Assembly: GCF_963678635.1 (NCBI RefSeq)
Contig: NC_087062.1
Coordinates: 79,611,200-79,675,199, forward strand
DNA length: 64,000 nt
Direction of reading: 5' to 3'
DNA from: Symsagittifera roscoffensis
Lineage: Eukaryota > Xenacoelomorpha > Acoela > Convolutidae
Part shown: one piece after another, positions 11,946 through 22,085 of the stretch
Numbering within the stretch: the stretch's first letter is position 1
Layout of the letters: every line of letters starts with the position of its first letter
Made by a program: the position numbers and the translations under genes
Notes under the pieces: generated by a model
Told to the model about the DNA's origin: nothing
What the model saw: only the letters and a program-made list of their open reading frames with translations
The model's database searches: none

Positions 11946-13300
11946 CCTTGGGATGTTTACCCAGAATTATTGTTTGACAAAGACAGGTAATGTGAATTTG
12001 GAATGTCCTGCTTGGCTAGAATTCCTGTTTGATAAAGACAGGTGTTATAAAGACAGGCATTGGGTTTTCCTATTTCCTTTTTTTGAGACGTTTTTTGAAA
12101 AAAAAATTAAGTTTTTTAAACCGATTTTCAAAAAAGAGTTTCAATAGAAAAACCGCTACATTTTTGTATTACCCCTTTTTACCTTACCTTTTTGTCTACT
12201 GCCTTCGAAATAGTCTGTCGGGAAAAATTGCAGCAATATTTTTGATTTCTTTTTCGTTTTCTCAAAAACTGACCTAAAAATCTGAGATTTTGATTTCAAT
12301 AAAAAGTAATGATTATAAAACTCCTCTCCATAAGCGGCTCTGCGCAAAGTTTTGTTACAAATAAAATTCTGGCCCTCGAAATTGTCAAACTTGAAACACT
12401 TTTTGGATCTTTTTTCAATTTTCTCAAAAGCTAAGTATCCCAAACTTCAGGTTGTGGATTAAATGTGGATAACGTGTAGGAGAAGCTCCCCTATATTAGC
12501 GGTCACTGTCAATTTTCTTGAATTTAAAGTTATTGTCTTTGGAATTGTCAGTTTTTTTAGCGTTCTCTCTCAAACTCTTATGAGTTTTATCAAACATACC
12601 TTCCCATATCTCAGATTTTGGATTCATTCCAAAACAAAATGGATTGACAGAAGCTCCTTTGAATACGCAATTAAGCTCAAATTTTTTTGACATGAAGAAT
12701 TTTTGCTTTCGGAAAAGTCAAAACTTTGATTTTTTTATAAACCGTTTTTTGATTTTTTTTCAAACTTTCTCGAAAACTAACTTTTCAAATTTCAAATTAG
12801 AGTGTTCAATGGAAATAATGGGCAGTGGGAAACTTCACTGCATTAGCGGCCACTGTCAATTCTTCACACTAAAAGTTATCGTCCTTGGAAAAGTCAGTTT
12901 TTTTTGAGCTCTCTCTTTCTAAAATTTATGAATTTTACCGAAACATATCTTCCCATATCTCAGATTTTGGATTCAATCTAAAACAAAAAGATGAGCACCT
13001 CATTTGAATACGGAACTGCGCCCAAATTTTTTTGACATGAGGCATTTTTGCAATCAGAAAAGTCAAAACTTTGATTTCTCGATAGTTTTTGAAACTTTTT
13101 GAATTTTCTTAAGAACTACCCTGTCAAACTTGGTTCGAAAGTACACGCTGGGCGAACATTCTCTGCGCATGAGGCTACGACAATTTTTTTCAAAAGCAAA
13201 AATTTTTTGGAAAAGCGAAAAGCTAAGTTTCAACTTCTGATTAGTTCGCCGTTCTTTCTTTACTTTTCTCCACTCCAAATCTGATTAATAGACACAAAAA
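11946..13300. repeat. Imperfect tandem repeat, main unit about 345 bp
   Basis: Two clear units start near 12490 and 12838 (TTAGCGGTCACTGTCAATT and TTAGCGGCCACTGTCAATT). Both contain CTTCCCATATCTCAGATTTTGGATTCA and TTTTTTTGACATGA at matching distances. Older, weaker versions of the tail (TTTTC..TTTCTC.AAA.CTA) are seen near 12250 and 12410. The open frames on both strands differ between units and do not look coding. Confidence 0.65.
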
Positions 13301-13384
13301 GTTATTGGAAGCTTAACTTAATAAGTTGGTACGCCCAGTTTTATTAGAAAAATGTTATGGCCTTCAAACAAGTGAAACCAGTGA

Positions 13385-13581
13385 CTCTGTGCGGTGTGGT
13401 GTGTTTATGAACACTCTCAAACCAATGCCTCCAAATAATGTATTTATTCGGTGTTGTGTTTCAAAAAATATGATCCCAAATACTAAAAATTGACATCCAC
13501 CCATTTAGTTAACCAATGTCTTAAGATATGTTTGTTGATTCCGCTGACAATGGTTAGGTCCTTGCTTTTAAATTCCGCATT
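13385..13581. repeat. 197 bp direct repeat, first copy (second at 14851-15047)
   Basis: The sequence from CTGTGCGGTGTGGTGTGTTT to AAATTCCGCATT reappears 1466 bases downstream with only a few changes. It brackets one cluster of GCGGAATCC palindromes. Confidence 0.9.
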
Positions 13582-13599
13582 CCGAAACTCAAATAAGGC

Positions 13600-14090
13600 G
13601 TCATTAAGAGCTTTTTGAATGCGTCGAAACAATCCCTTTTTTAAATGAACGCGTTCATAGAAGCATTTTGAATTGAATTGAGGTAAGTTAATTGTTCCAA
13701 TATTTACCTATCAGAACCAAACTATAGTTTTCAGTATTTGATACTCTTTGAAGTTGATTTTCTTTCAAGACACATTTTTGGATTGCTTGCTTTTTCTTTT
13801 CAAAACTCTTTATTGTAAAGTGCAGCTTTCCGTCTTTTTCCGTATGGAGATCAAAGAGTGTCGTATAAAACGACTAGAAGTAGGGCATAAACCTTTTTTC
13901 CCATGAATTTTTGAATTTCAAAAACTTAATAACCTTTTCTAAAGAACATGAAGAAAAAATGCTTATGTGAACTAAATTGAACTCTCTAACTGAATTAAAA
14001 ATTGAATAAGAAGTCGATGCCCCTTACTCAAAAATTTGGCCCTCGCCAATCAAAAGGTCTTTCCTTAGGTATTTTTATGACACCAACATG
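13600..14090. repeat. Old diverged copy of 2640-3120
   Basis: TTTTGAATTGAATTGAGGTAAGTTAAT near 13668 matches 2715-2745. TAGTTTTCAGTATTTGATACTCTT.GAAGTT matches 2775-2805. The block ends inside the left tip of the GC-rich MITE (GATGCCCCTTACTCA near 14017), where the GCGGAATCC-rich insertion begins. Confidence 0.65.
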
Positions 14091-14099
14091 ACGAGGCCA

Positions 14100-15400
14100 A
14101 AATGTAGATTCTGCGCACTGTAAGCGGATTCCGTAACAGGCCAAAATCAGATTTGTTGCGGAATCCGCAACATTGCTACTTTTCTTTAATCATCTATGCT
14201 GTTTTGGTTTCCACAACAAATACCTAAAAGACTGTACCACTCAAAACCGATCCAAAAGTAGGCGGATTTGCGGAATCCGCAACCGTATTTGCGGAATCCA
14301 GAACAGTTCGTGGAATCCGCAAACAAAGAATAAGACATGTGTATAGTTAAATTGAGCTGTTGCGGAATACGTAACTGTAAGCGGAATCTGCAAATAGTAA
14401 GTGAAATCCGCAAACTGTTAGTGGAATCTTGTTTGCGGATCCCGTTCACATATATGTATATATCTAGTAGCGTTTAAAGTTATATCTTTTAATTACAAGG
14501 TGGTCACCAGCAAGTTCAATCTCAATTACTCAATTACTACGGTGATCAGCTACTTGCTGAAAAGCCTAACATTCGATCTCAATTTCTGTCAAACAACCAG
14601 CTTCAGCATTTGTGATTGATGGAATCCCAAATGCTGACCAGTATTTGGGATCGATGGAATCACAAATACTGACCTCATTCGACGATATGCTGTGCATTGT
14701 GTTTCTATACACTCTCAACCCAATGACTCCAAATAAAAAATTTCTTCCATATTTTTTCCATGTTATTCCAGTGTTTGGGAGTTCATCAATCCCAAATACT
14801 GACCAGTTTTTGAGATCGATGGAATCCCAGATACTGACAAATCGGCGATATGCTGTGCGGTGTGGTGTGTTTATGAACACTCTCAAACCAATGCCTCCAA
14901 ATAATGTATTTATTCGGTGTTGTGTTTCAAAAAATATGATCCCAAATACTAAAAATTGACATCCCTCGATTTAGTTAACCAATGTCTTAAGATATGTTTG
15001 TTGATTCCGCTGACAATGGTTAGGTCCTTGCTTTTAAATTCCGCATTGCTAAAAATAAGAATTCCAGCTCTAGCCTTTAATTGTTCATATGCAAGTTCAG
15101 TAAAAAACAAAATTCGGAATTCATTCACAGTTTACGGATTCCACTTACTTTTGCGGATTCCACTTACATTTTGTGGAACCCACTTACAGTTTCAGAATCC
15201 AGAACAGCTAGCAAAATTTGCGGGTTGCGGAGTCCGCGACACAACAAATGTGCTGACAAAGTTCACGTTACAGTTATTTGTACGCGGAATCCACGGAAGT
15301 TTTGTAAGTGGAATCCACTTACATGTAGGAACATGTTTAAAGATTAGTTTGTGGAATCCAGGAACATATAGACACAAAACTATGCGCCTATTTAGTGCAC
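14100..15400. repeat. Cluster of GCGGAATCC palindromes in two arms
   Basis: About 18 variants of the motif GYGGAATCCRC, in both orientations, are packed into 14120-14445 and 15125-15360. Near-palindromic cores TTGCGGAATCCGCAA sit at 14156 and 14268. Between the arms, 14615-14850 holds shorter repeats (ATGGAATCCCA.ATACTGACC), and 14851-15047 holds the second copy of a 197 bp repeat. The whole block interrupts the GC-rich MITE, so it was inserted or expanded later. The open frames here reflect the repeat and have no domain. Confidence 0.75.
14851..15047. repeat. 197 bp direct repeat, second copy
   Basis: Near-identical to 13385-13581; see that entry. Confidence 0.9.
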
Positions 15401-15469
15401 AGTTTGGCTTCGTAATGAATTTTCGGTTGATCAAATCAAAAAAAAATTAAAGGTGCTAGTCAATAAATA

Positions 15470-15737
15470 CTAACTTTGAAGTGAAGCCCGCGCTGAAAAA
15501 CGCAATTTTGTGGTCACAATTTTACTAAATGCGCCCAAAAACGGCATTTTGATTCTTTTTTATTGGATTTGCCTGCGGCGCTGAAAATGTTGTCGAAATA
15601 ATAGGGTCTTTATAGTGTTCTGGGAGCGCTAGGACAATCATTTGGTGGACCTAAAAAAAGGTCGACCATTTTTTCGATAATTATTTGAAAGTCCGCCCCT
15701 TCTTCCCTCGAGAAAATCCTAGATCTGTCCCTGACCT
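15470..15737. mobile_element. Right part of GC-rich MITE interrupted by the palindrome cluster
   Basis: It matches the right half of 50681-51115: GAAAAACGCAATTTT.TGGTCA, TTTGCCTGCGGCGC.GAAAATGTTG, GGTCGACC, and the end CTCGAGAAAATCCTAGATCT followed by GTCCCTGA. The matching left tip lies on the far side of the palindrome cluster, at about 13995-14075. Confidence 0.75.
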
Positions 15738-16215
15738 TAAGTGTGAATTGATTTAAGGTTTCAGGCAAATATTTAAATTGGCTTTTGACTCGTTTTCTCG
15801 CAAAGTGTGTTAGTTCTCTCAAACAGGTGTCAGTGATTGAAGTTTCCTGAAAATAAGAGACGTTTTCGCTGTTGATTTAAATTAATCTATGAAACTCGAA
15901 GTTTGAAAAAAAATGCATTTTTGTCTTTTCCAGTTTCGTGAATTCAATATTCCTGTTTCAGCTGTCTGTTGACTACGCTAAATAACTCAAGTACTGATTG
16001 CTGGAATTACGACTTTTTAATTAAAATATCTTTTAGAAACCACGCTAAAAAGTATCAGTAAAACATTGAGAACCCATTAATCAAATAAACAACTGTTTCC
16101 CCAGTGTTTTAATGATATTATGACAATTATGACAGGAAACCCAAAGTTTAATTGATTCAATGATTACATTAGGATAATTTGACTGGTTGCGATAGGAATA
16201 AATACATGTAAGTCA

Positions 16216-16229
16216 GGGGGGGGGGGGGG
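16216..16229. repeat. 14-base G homopolymer
   Basis: An uninterrupted G-run directly before a foldback MITE. It is notable in DNA this AT-rich, and its length may be unreliable in the assembly. Confidence 0.9.
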
Positions 16230-16232
16230 TGG

Positions 16233-16396
16233 CTCTTCTCGTGGCAGAAGGACCGATTGAGCTTTCAACCAATCAAAATTCTGGAAGCTGTCTAAAAATG
16301 ACAGAGTTTCCAGCGTTTTTTCTAAAGATTTTCCAATAGTGAATTCTGATTGGCTTACAATTTTTCGTCAACATTGGTCCTTCTCGCATGAGAGGT
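16233..16396. mobile_element. Foldback MITE with inverted CCAATCA arms, copy 3
   Basis: The left arm is CTTCTCGTGGCAGAAGGACC followed by CAACCAATCA. The right arm, read in reverse, is CCTCTCATGCGAGAAGGACC followed by GCCAATCAGAATTC. It sits at the position equivalent to copies 1 and 2 within the old duplicated block, so it predates that duplication. Confidence 0.75.
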
Positions 16397-16605
16397 TTGG
16401 TCCTTATAAGGCAAGGAATGAGGGAAACTAAATCTCTAAATCAGAAGCTAAATCATTCTTTTCAATGCAAAATAGTTTCTAAATCAAAAACATTATGTAA
16501 ACTTAGACAGCAACATTTTTGAACTCAGCGTGACTTTGTTGCATTTTAACACTTAAAAGGGTTAATTAATGAAAACTTTACAAAATTTGTGGAAATGTCT
16601 GCTTT

Positions 16606-18285
16606 TTATATCCTTTGTAATTCGTCACTTTGAGAAGTGAAATTTGTTGATCTGAAAAGTGCGAGGGTGTAAAATATTGCAAGGGCCAGTGCCATAATTG
16701 CGCAGATATCTGCAAAGAAGCGAGGCGTTGTGCTCACGGGCTGAAAGGAGACCGTCTTTTTGCGATTTGACGAGTCAACGAACACTTTCAAGTGTGCTAG
16801 GTTCTTCTGCAACTCTGTCGGTCTGCTGTGTTTCGATTCTGTTTCTCTTTCCATCCAATCTTTGCCCTCCTTTGTGACCGTATTTCTTTTTATGAGGTTG
16901 TTCACATAGTTGGTGCTCACCTTCATTGGACTTGTCATTTGGGTGTAATCGTATTTTTTATAATCGCATAGCGGTTGACATTGCTTGGAACAAGCCTTAC
17001 CGTCCTTGCGGAGTTTTTTGGTCAAATTTGAGTGTCCACCGACCATAGCTTGGATTGTTAGTTTCCGTTGCGCTGTATCGTCCATACATTCTTCGTCACT
17101 GAGGCTATAATAGCCCGCATGCAAGTAGCATCCGAAAGCCTTTTTCCATACGTCATTATTGCAAAGGTTCCGACACATTTCGATGGAGTATCCCAGTTTC
17201 ACTTCGTCGTTAGTCACTGTCGAGGCTTGGAGATACGAGAAGGGAGTTTCTGTGGCGTGGTAACATTGGTGCGATTTATACGATTCGTTCTGGGTGTATT
17301 GTATCTCCCTGGCCGAGAGAGACGTCGAGGTGCCGACGTTAATGGGAATTGCGTTTTCCGAACCCTGGTGATCGCCTATTATCACTAGAGCTCCTCGGCC
17401 GAATAACGGCGAGTCTTCGTTGTCCAGGACTCTATTTTTTTCAAAGTAGAAATGAATATCCAGGCCCAAAAACGGTCCTATTTCTATTGGCCAGGCTTTG
17501 CTAAATTGGGATCTGTAGCAAATACCCTTCAGTGGAACATACACTGGCTTGAACAGCAAATCACATTGGTAGGGTGCATTATAGAACCGACAAGAAAAAA
17601 AGAATTGTTGCAACTTAGTTCGATGTTGGTATGCGAACTTTTTGCTATAGCTAGCATAGAAGTAGTCTTCGTTGTAGACCGCAATATTATTCAGCGCTGA
17701 AAAATTGGACGAGCCATCAGAAGCGTTTCTGATAGCCGAAATGAGGGAATCGGTTTGCTGGGTTGAAAATGGGTTAGCGTATGGATTCTGGTAGACGTTC
17801 AGAGGTGATTTATTGCAAATTGTGACAACTGGAAATTCGAAATTTTCGAGAGGAGAAAATTTAGTAGTTTCGACTATGAAAGTTCCAACACGAGAATAAT
17901 CGTTCCACAGTATATAAATTGCAGCTGACGAAATAACGGCGAGTGTTGCGATAACCAAGAGGTACCAAAGGGTCACACAAAGTGACCGGGGTCTCGGGTC
18001 ATTCAGGTTTCGTGCCGACGACTGGGCTCTAACACCAGCGTGAGTCACGAATTGTTCTCGCGATAGGAAAGGGTCATTGTGCAGCTCTCGGCTGGCGGGG
18101 CCGCTTTCCACCCACTTTTGATGCTGCGTCGTCGTCGGTGTCGTTGTCAGACGGTGGTTGCCGACTGTCGTGCCGTTAGTAGCAGACGACTTGAGGCTCG
18201 TTAGGGTTGTGTGGCCGTCTGATTGGTAGAAATGATTCTGCGTCTCGTACATTTTGAAGTAGTCGTCAATTGAATGGTTGCTCAT
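16606..18285 (-). CDS. DEG/ENaC (amiloride-sensitive sodium channel family) subunit
   Basis: A 559-residue protein from one uninterrupted exon. DEG/ENaC subunits are trimeric cation channels of the animal plasma membrane with two membrane spans and a large cysteine-rich extracellular loop. Visible here are a roughly 100-residue cytoplasmic N-terminus, TM1 at 103-127, the family signature FPVVTICNKSPLN at 151-163, and a cysteine-rich loop. The loop includes YSIEMCRNLC (366-375), FGCYLH (384-389) and CSKQCQPLCDYKKYDYT (432-448). TM2 lies at about 523-544, and the C-tail is short. The length is normal for the family.

The start is supported by GCCGCC directly before the ATG; an AG after TTTATT, 22 bases upstream, could be a splice acceptor in the leader. 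Two features are odd. The N-terminal HG gating motif is not evident (HAG at 82-84 is the nearest). In TM2 the conserved ADIGG..G.F.G.S pattern reads ADICAIMALALAIF, so the GxS selectivity filter is lost. Family assignment is firm; channel activity is doubtful. Confidence 0.94.
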   Translation of the reverse strand: MSNHSIDDYFKMYETQNHFYQSDGHTTLTSLKSSATNGTTVGNHRLTTTPTTTQHQKWVESGPASRELHNDPFLSREQFVTHAGVRAQSSARNLNDPRPRSLCVTLWYLLVIATLAVISSAAIYILWNDYSRVGTFIVETTKFSPLENFEFPVVTICNKSPLNVYQNPYANPFSTQQTDSLISAIRNASDGSSNFSALNNIAVYNEDYFYASYSKKFAYQHRTKLQQFFFSCRFYNAPYQCDLLFKPVYVPLKGICYRSQFSKAWPIEIGPFLGLDIHFYFEKNRVLDNEDSPLFGRGALVIIGDHQGSENAIPINVGTSTSLSAREIQYTQNESYKSHQCYHATETPFSYLQASTVTNDEVKLGYSIEMCRNLCNNDVWKKAFGCYLHAGYYSLSDEECMDDTAQRKLTIQAMVGGHSNLTKKLRKDGKACSKQCQPLCDYKKYDYTQMTSPMKVSTNYVNNLIKRNTVTKEGKDWMERETESKHSRPTELQKNLAHLKVFVDSSNRKKTVSFQPVSTTPRFFADICAIMALALAIFYTLALFRSTNFTSQSDELQRI

Positions 18286-20507
18286 GGCGGCGACTTCTCA
18301 GAAACTGCTAATAAATATTTATCGATGCAACAACTACAAAACAAATCTATTTTTTCTTCATTAACGAAAAATAAGATGCTTAACCAAGAAAATGTAGTAA
18401 CAAAATACTAGACGATGAGTCTTTCTAAACAACCAGCACTATTCAAAGTCAAATTTGTCAGTAGAGGTTTGATATTCGATATAATAGCCTAGGGTTACGA
18501 AGAAAATATAAACATATGGTGGCTAAAGAATTGCTTGAAACTCAATTAATCTCATTTCATGACTTAGAAGAGAAAGAGATCATAAACTAATCCACTGTTT
18601 TAAGGTTTCAATTCAGTTTTTTTTGCATCAGAGGGTTTTCAATTGAACGAAGATTTTAGTAGTAGATGTTTCACATCCGTCGAACAAACATTCAAAATGG
18701 AAACGAAATGGTAAATAATGTCTGAAGAGGTAAGCAAGATTTTCGCTCGTATCACATTGCGCAGCAAAATTAATTTTGGCTCCTGAAAACAAAAGACTCT
18801 TTTTCATCAATTTTTAATCAGAACGGCGGCTGGCAAATTAGCCACAAAATTTCTCCAGTTTCGCTTTTCAACTCGAAGCTATTATAATTAAAACAAATGT
18901 CTTTTGTCTGAAATATAAACTGGAAAGATATTTTTAAATGGTCTTTTTCAAAATCTGACCAGTTTGGTAAGACTTTAAAAGGGCAAACAATTGTGTGGGT
19001 TTTTGGTATTTTGAGAAATGATTTCCTCTTTACTTTTTGGGAAATAGTGAAACTAGATAGCGAGAGTTGTTACGATTCACCTGGCAAAGAAGAAAAACGG
19101 AGTTATGTGTCGATTTGCCTTTTGAAATTTAATATGTTCCCGGTCCGAGTTTAAGTGGTCCACTTATTCCCCTCTTTTTTTTCAACTAGAGTTTTTCTTA
19201 GTTTGCGAGAAAAAATGCACTTATTGAAAAATCATTTGCGTAAATCCATCTTCAAGCAATTCTAGCTTGCCTTAGTAGTGCTGTAAACAAAATATTTACA
19301 TACTGTAAAAAAAATATTTAGAACACTAGGGAAATATAAAAGAACCAACTAAAAATATTGGGCTAAGTGGACAATAGAAGAAATAACAGAAGATCTTCAA
19401 GCTTCAACATGTCATAGTACAAGCAGCAGGCAGGCGCCAAATTTTGCAGATGAAAATCAAAATATTGAAGTAAAGTATCTTTTTGCAACCCAAAACGTAA
19501 AATCTATCAAAACTTGACCGTCTTAAAAGAACAACACTAGAATAAATCTGAAGCAAACATTCGTTTGCCTTCGTCATTGTATTTTTTGAGTAATGATAAA
19601 TGATTTCATGTTAAGAATTCTTTGAAAACACATTTATGCCCGGAGCAGTTTTTTTATTAAGAGAAGTTAAGTTTTTAAAAATCAGTTTTGACCAGTATAC
19701 TTGTCTACAAACTAGAAAATTTCAAAAATTAAACAACTCTTACCTGCGATTACCTTTTGTAAAATTATAGGGCCTTCAAGGTTGCCGATCTGGTCGATGT
19801 GGTCTAATTTTTACGGGTATGATTTCTAATGAAGCATAGCGTACCCAGCGAATCAGTTTGTTTCATAGATCAATCTAAAATGAACGAAAGCAATGTAATT
19901 GGGTCAAATAATGCGTTAGTTGATGCAAAACGCGTCCCTTTGTACTTAAAATTTCTTGAGACAAAAATTAAAAAACCGAAAAATGAGTAACTTTTTCTTC
20001 CGTCAAATTTAGGAATCGATAAAATAATTTTGCGCCATAGTTGAATGAAAAATGATTTTAAAATGATAAAAAATTTATTGCTCGCCGGTGCGGAAAGTCA
20101 AACAAAGTTCTTAGTTCGTTTTCAATTATAATTCAATCATATTCTTCTTACCAAAGACTGGGAGAAGTTAAATAATCGCTAAACATTTAGGGTTTTGCCT
20201 TCATGCGAGTAGTCCTTGTTAATACCAACTGCCATACATTCAATTGGATGAAAAGCTAGAAATTTTAATATCTCTTAATACCGTATCATGGCTCTTCACC
20301 TTATCAAAAATATCTTCACCTTATCGGAACTGCTCTAAAAAAATATCAGATGGAGCGTAATAGTTTCGCGTAAACACGTCTATTTCTCAATGAAAAATTG
20401 TTTTGTTTTCAATTTTTTTGAAACAGTTTGAAGCAAGTTAAAATATCGGTTGATTAGATTGCTTAGAACTTTGCTCTTATAGAAACAATCTGTTTTAGCA
20501 GGGCTAT
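18286..20507. other. AT-rich upstream flank of the channel gene, no gene seen
   Basis: No exon, repeat array or RNA gene is recognisable. The promoter of the minus-strand channel gene should lie near 18300-18600, but I can point to no convincing TATA box or initiator. Confidence 0.45.
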
Positions 20508-20671
20508 TCTCACGCAAAAAGGACTGAATGCGTGAAAATCTGCAACCAATCAATTCCTTTTAAACTGTCCACGATTGACTGAATTTATCGCTTATTTCGT
20601 TCAAACTTATGAAAACTAAATTCTGATTAGCTGAGCTAATTTTCGCGCATTCGTTCCTTCGCGCATGAGTA
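20508..20671. mobile_element. Foldback MITE, copy 4 (best preserved tips)
   Basis: The left tip is CTCACGCAAAAAGGACTGAA followed by TGCGTGAAAAT. The right tip, in reverse, is CTCATGCGCGAAGGAACGAA followed by TGCGCGAAAAT. The inner arms carry CCAATCA and its reverse. This copy is not in the duplicated block, so it is an independent insertion. No clear target duplication is visible. Confidence 0.75.
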
Positions 20672-20989
20672 AATCTTCTCTTACTACCGGATATCAAAGG
20701 CCAGTTTGAGCGGTTTGAATAACACGCCTTTTGAGGCGGAATGAAACCTGTGGAGGTCGGGAGGGCCGGGATAATTTAAAAGTTTCAGTTTTCTTGCTTC
20801 CACATGTATTATTTTGCGCCTCAAACTTTTGAGTATTCCACCTTAAATCGTTCAAATTGTGCAAAAAAATTTCTGCAATTTTCTGCAAAAATTATTTTCT
20901 GTTAATTTTTTTAGCGGATGCCAGTTCTTGTGTCTTTTAACAATAAGATTAGAGACAGTATGAAAACCAATTTAAATGGTAGTACTTTC

Positions 20990-21190
20990 TGGTAGGACAA
21001 AAGTTGACAACAGGCGATAATTCGTAACAAGTAACAGTTCGGGTCAAGCGTCAACTCATAAAAAGAAGTTGGCATTAGCTTACTCGTGCTTCGCTACGCT
21101 ATCATCCGCCACGAGAGGAAGACTGCGCGTCAAATCAGTGTTCTCCGCACAATCCTCTGATTCGAAATTTTGCTTGTTAAGAAATATATC
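20990..21190. mobile_element. Degenerate copy of the GCGACAATTCGTAA foldback element
   Basis: It shares ACAGGCGATAATTCGTAACAAG with the arms of the elements at 41742, 44029 and 48357. It also shares the middle part: TTGGCA, GCT.CGCTACGCT.TCATCCG.CACGAGAG, ACTGCGCGT.AAT.AGTGTTC.CCGC. The right arm is mostly lost. Confidence 0.6.
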
Positions 21191-22026
21191 CTGTTTCAAA
21201 TTGTCGTTTCATCAAATTTTTTATCATAAACGATGTTGAATTTGGAAAAAAAATTAACATTGAGTTTTCTAACGGCCTAAACACATTTTTTTCTCCTTTT
21301 GATTCCAACTCTCAGTATGTAACTCACAAGCTGAATGAGATTTTCGAGTTTATGCTAAGAACGGTTATTTGAAACAGCCGGTTAACGTAAATATAACCTT
21401 GGATGTTTAGTTTTCTTGAGGCGAAACATCAAAAACTCAAATATGGATTTTTTACGCCGAAAATCCGTGTATGTGTAAAATTTTTGGTTTAATTTTTCGA
21501 TGTTTTCATTTAAAAGTTTTTTCTTAAAAAAACTTCGCAAAATTTGAATAAATAAAATTTTAAGGTGCTTCAGTTAAACTGTCTAAAAAGCAAAGAAATA
21601 TAGCCATTTTCGCTGCAAATAGCACAGAATGTTGCGGCCATATAAAAAACTAGAAAAAAAAATTTTTTTTTTTCATTTTATAATCGATTTTAGTGTGTGG
21701 GTTTTAGATCTATACAAACTCATTGAATATTTTGAATAAGTCAAGATTAAATTTATTTAAAGAGAAATTGAATACCAAACAAAATGATGGAAAAACTTTT
21801 TAAAATTTTTTTAAAAATCACAATTTTTGTACAATAGTTTTTTTTTATAAAAACTTTATTGATAAAAATTATAATACTGCAAAAATTACACTAACTTACG
21901 GTTTAAGTTAGTTTTCAAACATTTCAAATATCTTTCCGATTTAAATAATTTTTTTTAAGATTGGACTCATTTTTTTCTATTACTTTTGGCCTGGATATCC
22001 CAAACTAATTATGTCGCCAGTTAGGT
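21191..22026. other. AT-rich stretch, nothing recognised
   Basis: Long A and T runs, no open exon with splice sites, and no repeat copy elsewhere in the window that I can see. Confidence 0.45.
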
Positions 22027-22085
22027 GGACTGGTTTACTGTCTTGCCTTAAAAGGCAGACAGCGCGATGACAAAGCCCCCAGTCC
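22027..22085. other. Nested stem-loop of higher GC content, possible structured RNA
   Basis: An outer stem pairs GGACTGG (22027-22033) with CCAGTCC (22079-22085). An inner hairpin, 22038-22062, pairs CTGTC.TGCCTT with AAGGCA.GACAG around a two-base loop. The segment stands out against AT-rich surroundings. I do not recognise a tRNA, 5S, U-snRNA, histone stem-loop or spliced-leader sequence. It may be a small RNA gene or the core of a lost foldback element. The strand cannot be decided. Confidence 0.3.

Larger units (their letters stand above)
15745..16595. repeat. Old diverged copy of 4230-5070
   Basis: CGCAAAGTGTGTTAGTT.TCTCAAACA (15798) matches 4294. CAGCTG.CTGTTG.CT (about 15960) matches 4389. 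The foldback MITE follows, and then TTTTAACACTT near 16543 matches 4997. The homology runs to within about 15 bases of the stop codon of the channel gene. Confidence 0.7.

Noticed and set aside
17068-17700. Plus-strand frames inside the channel gene
   Set aside because: Antisense shadows of the 559-codon DEG/ENaC frame.
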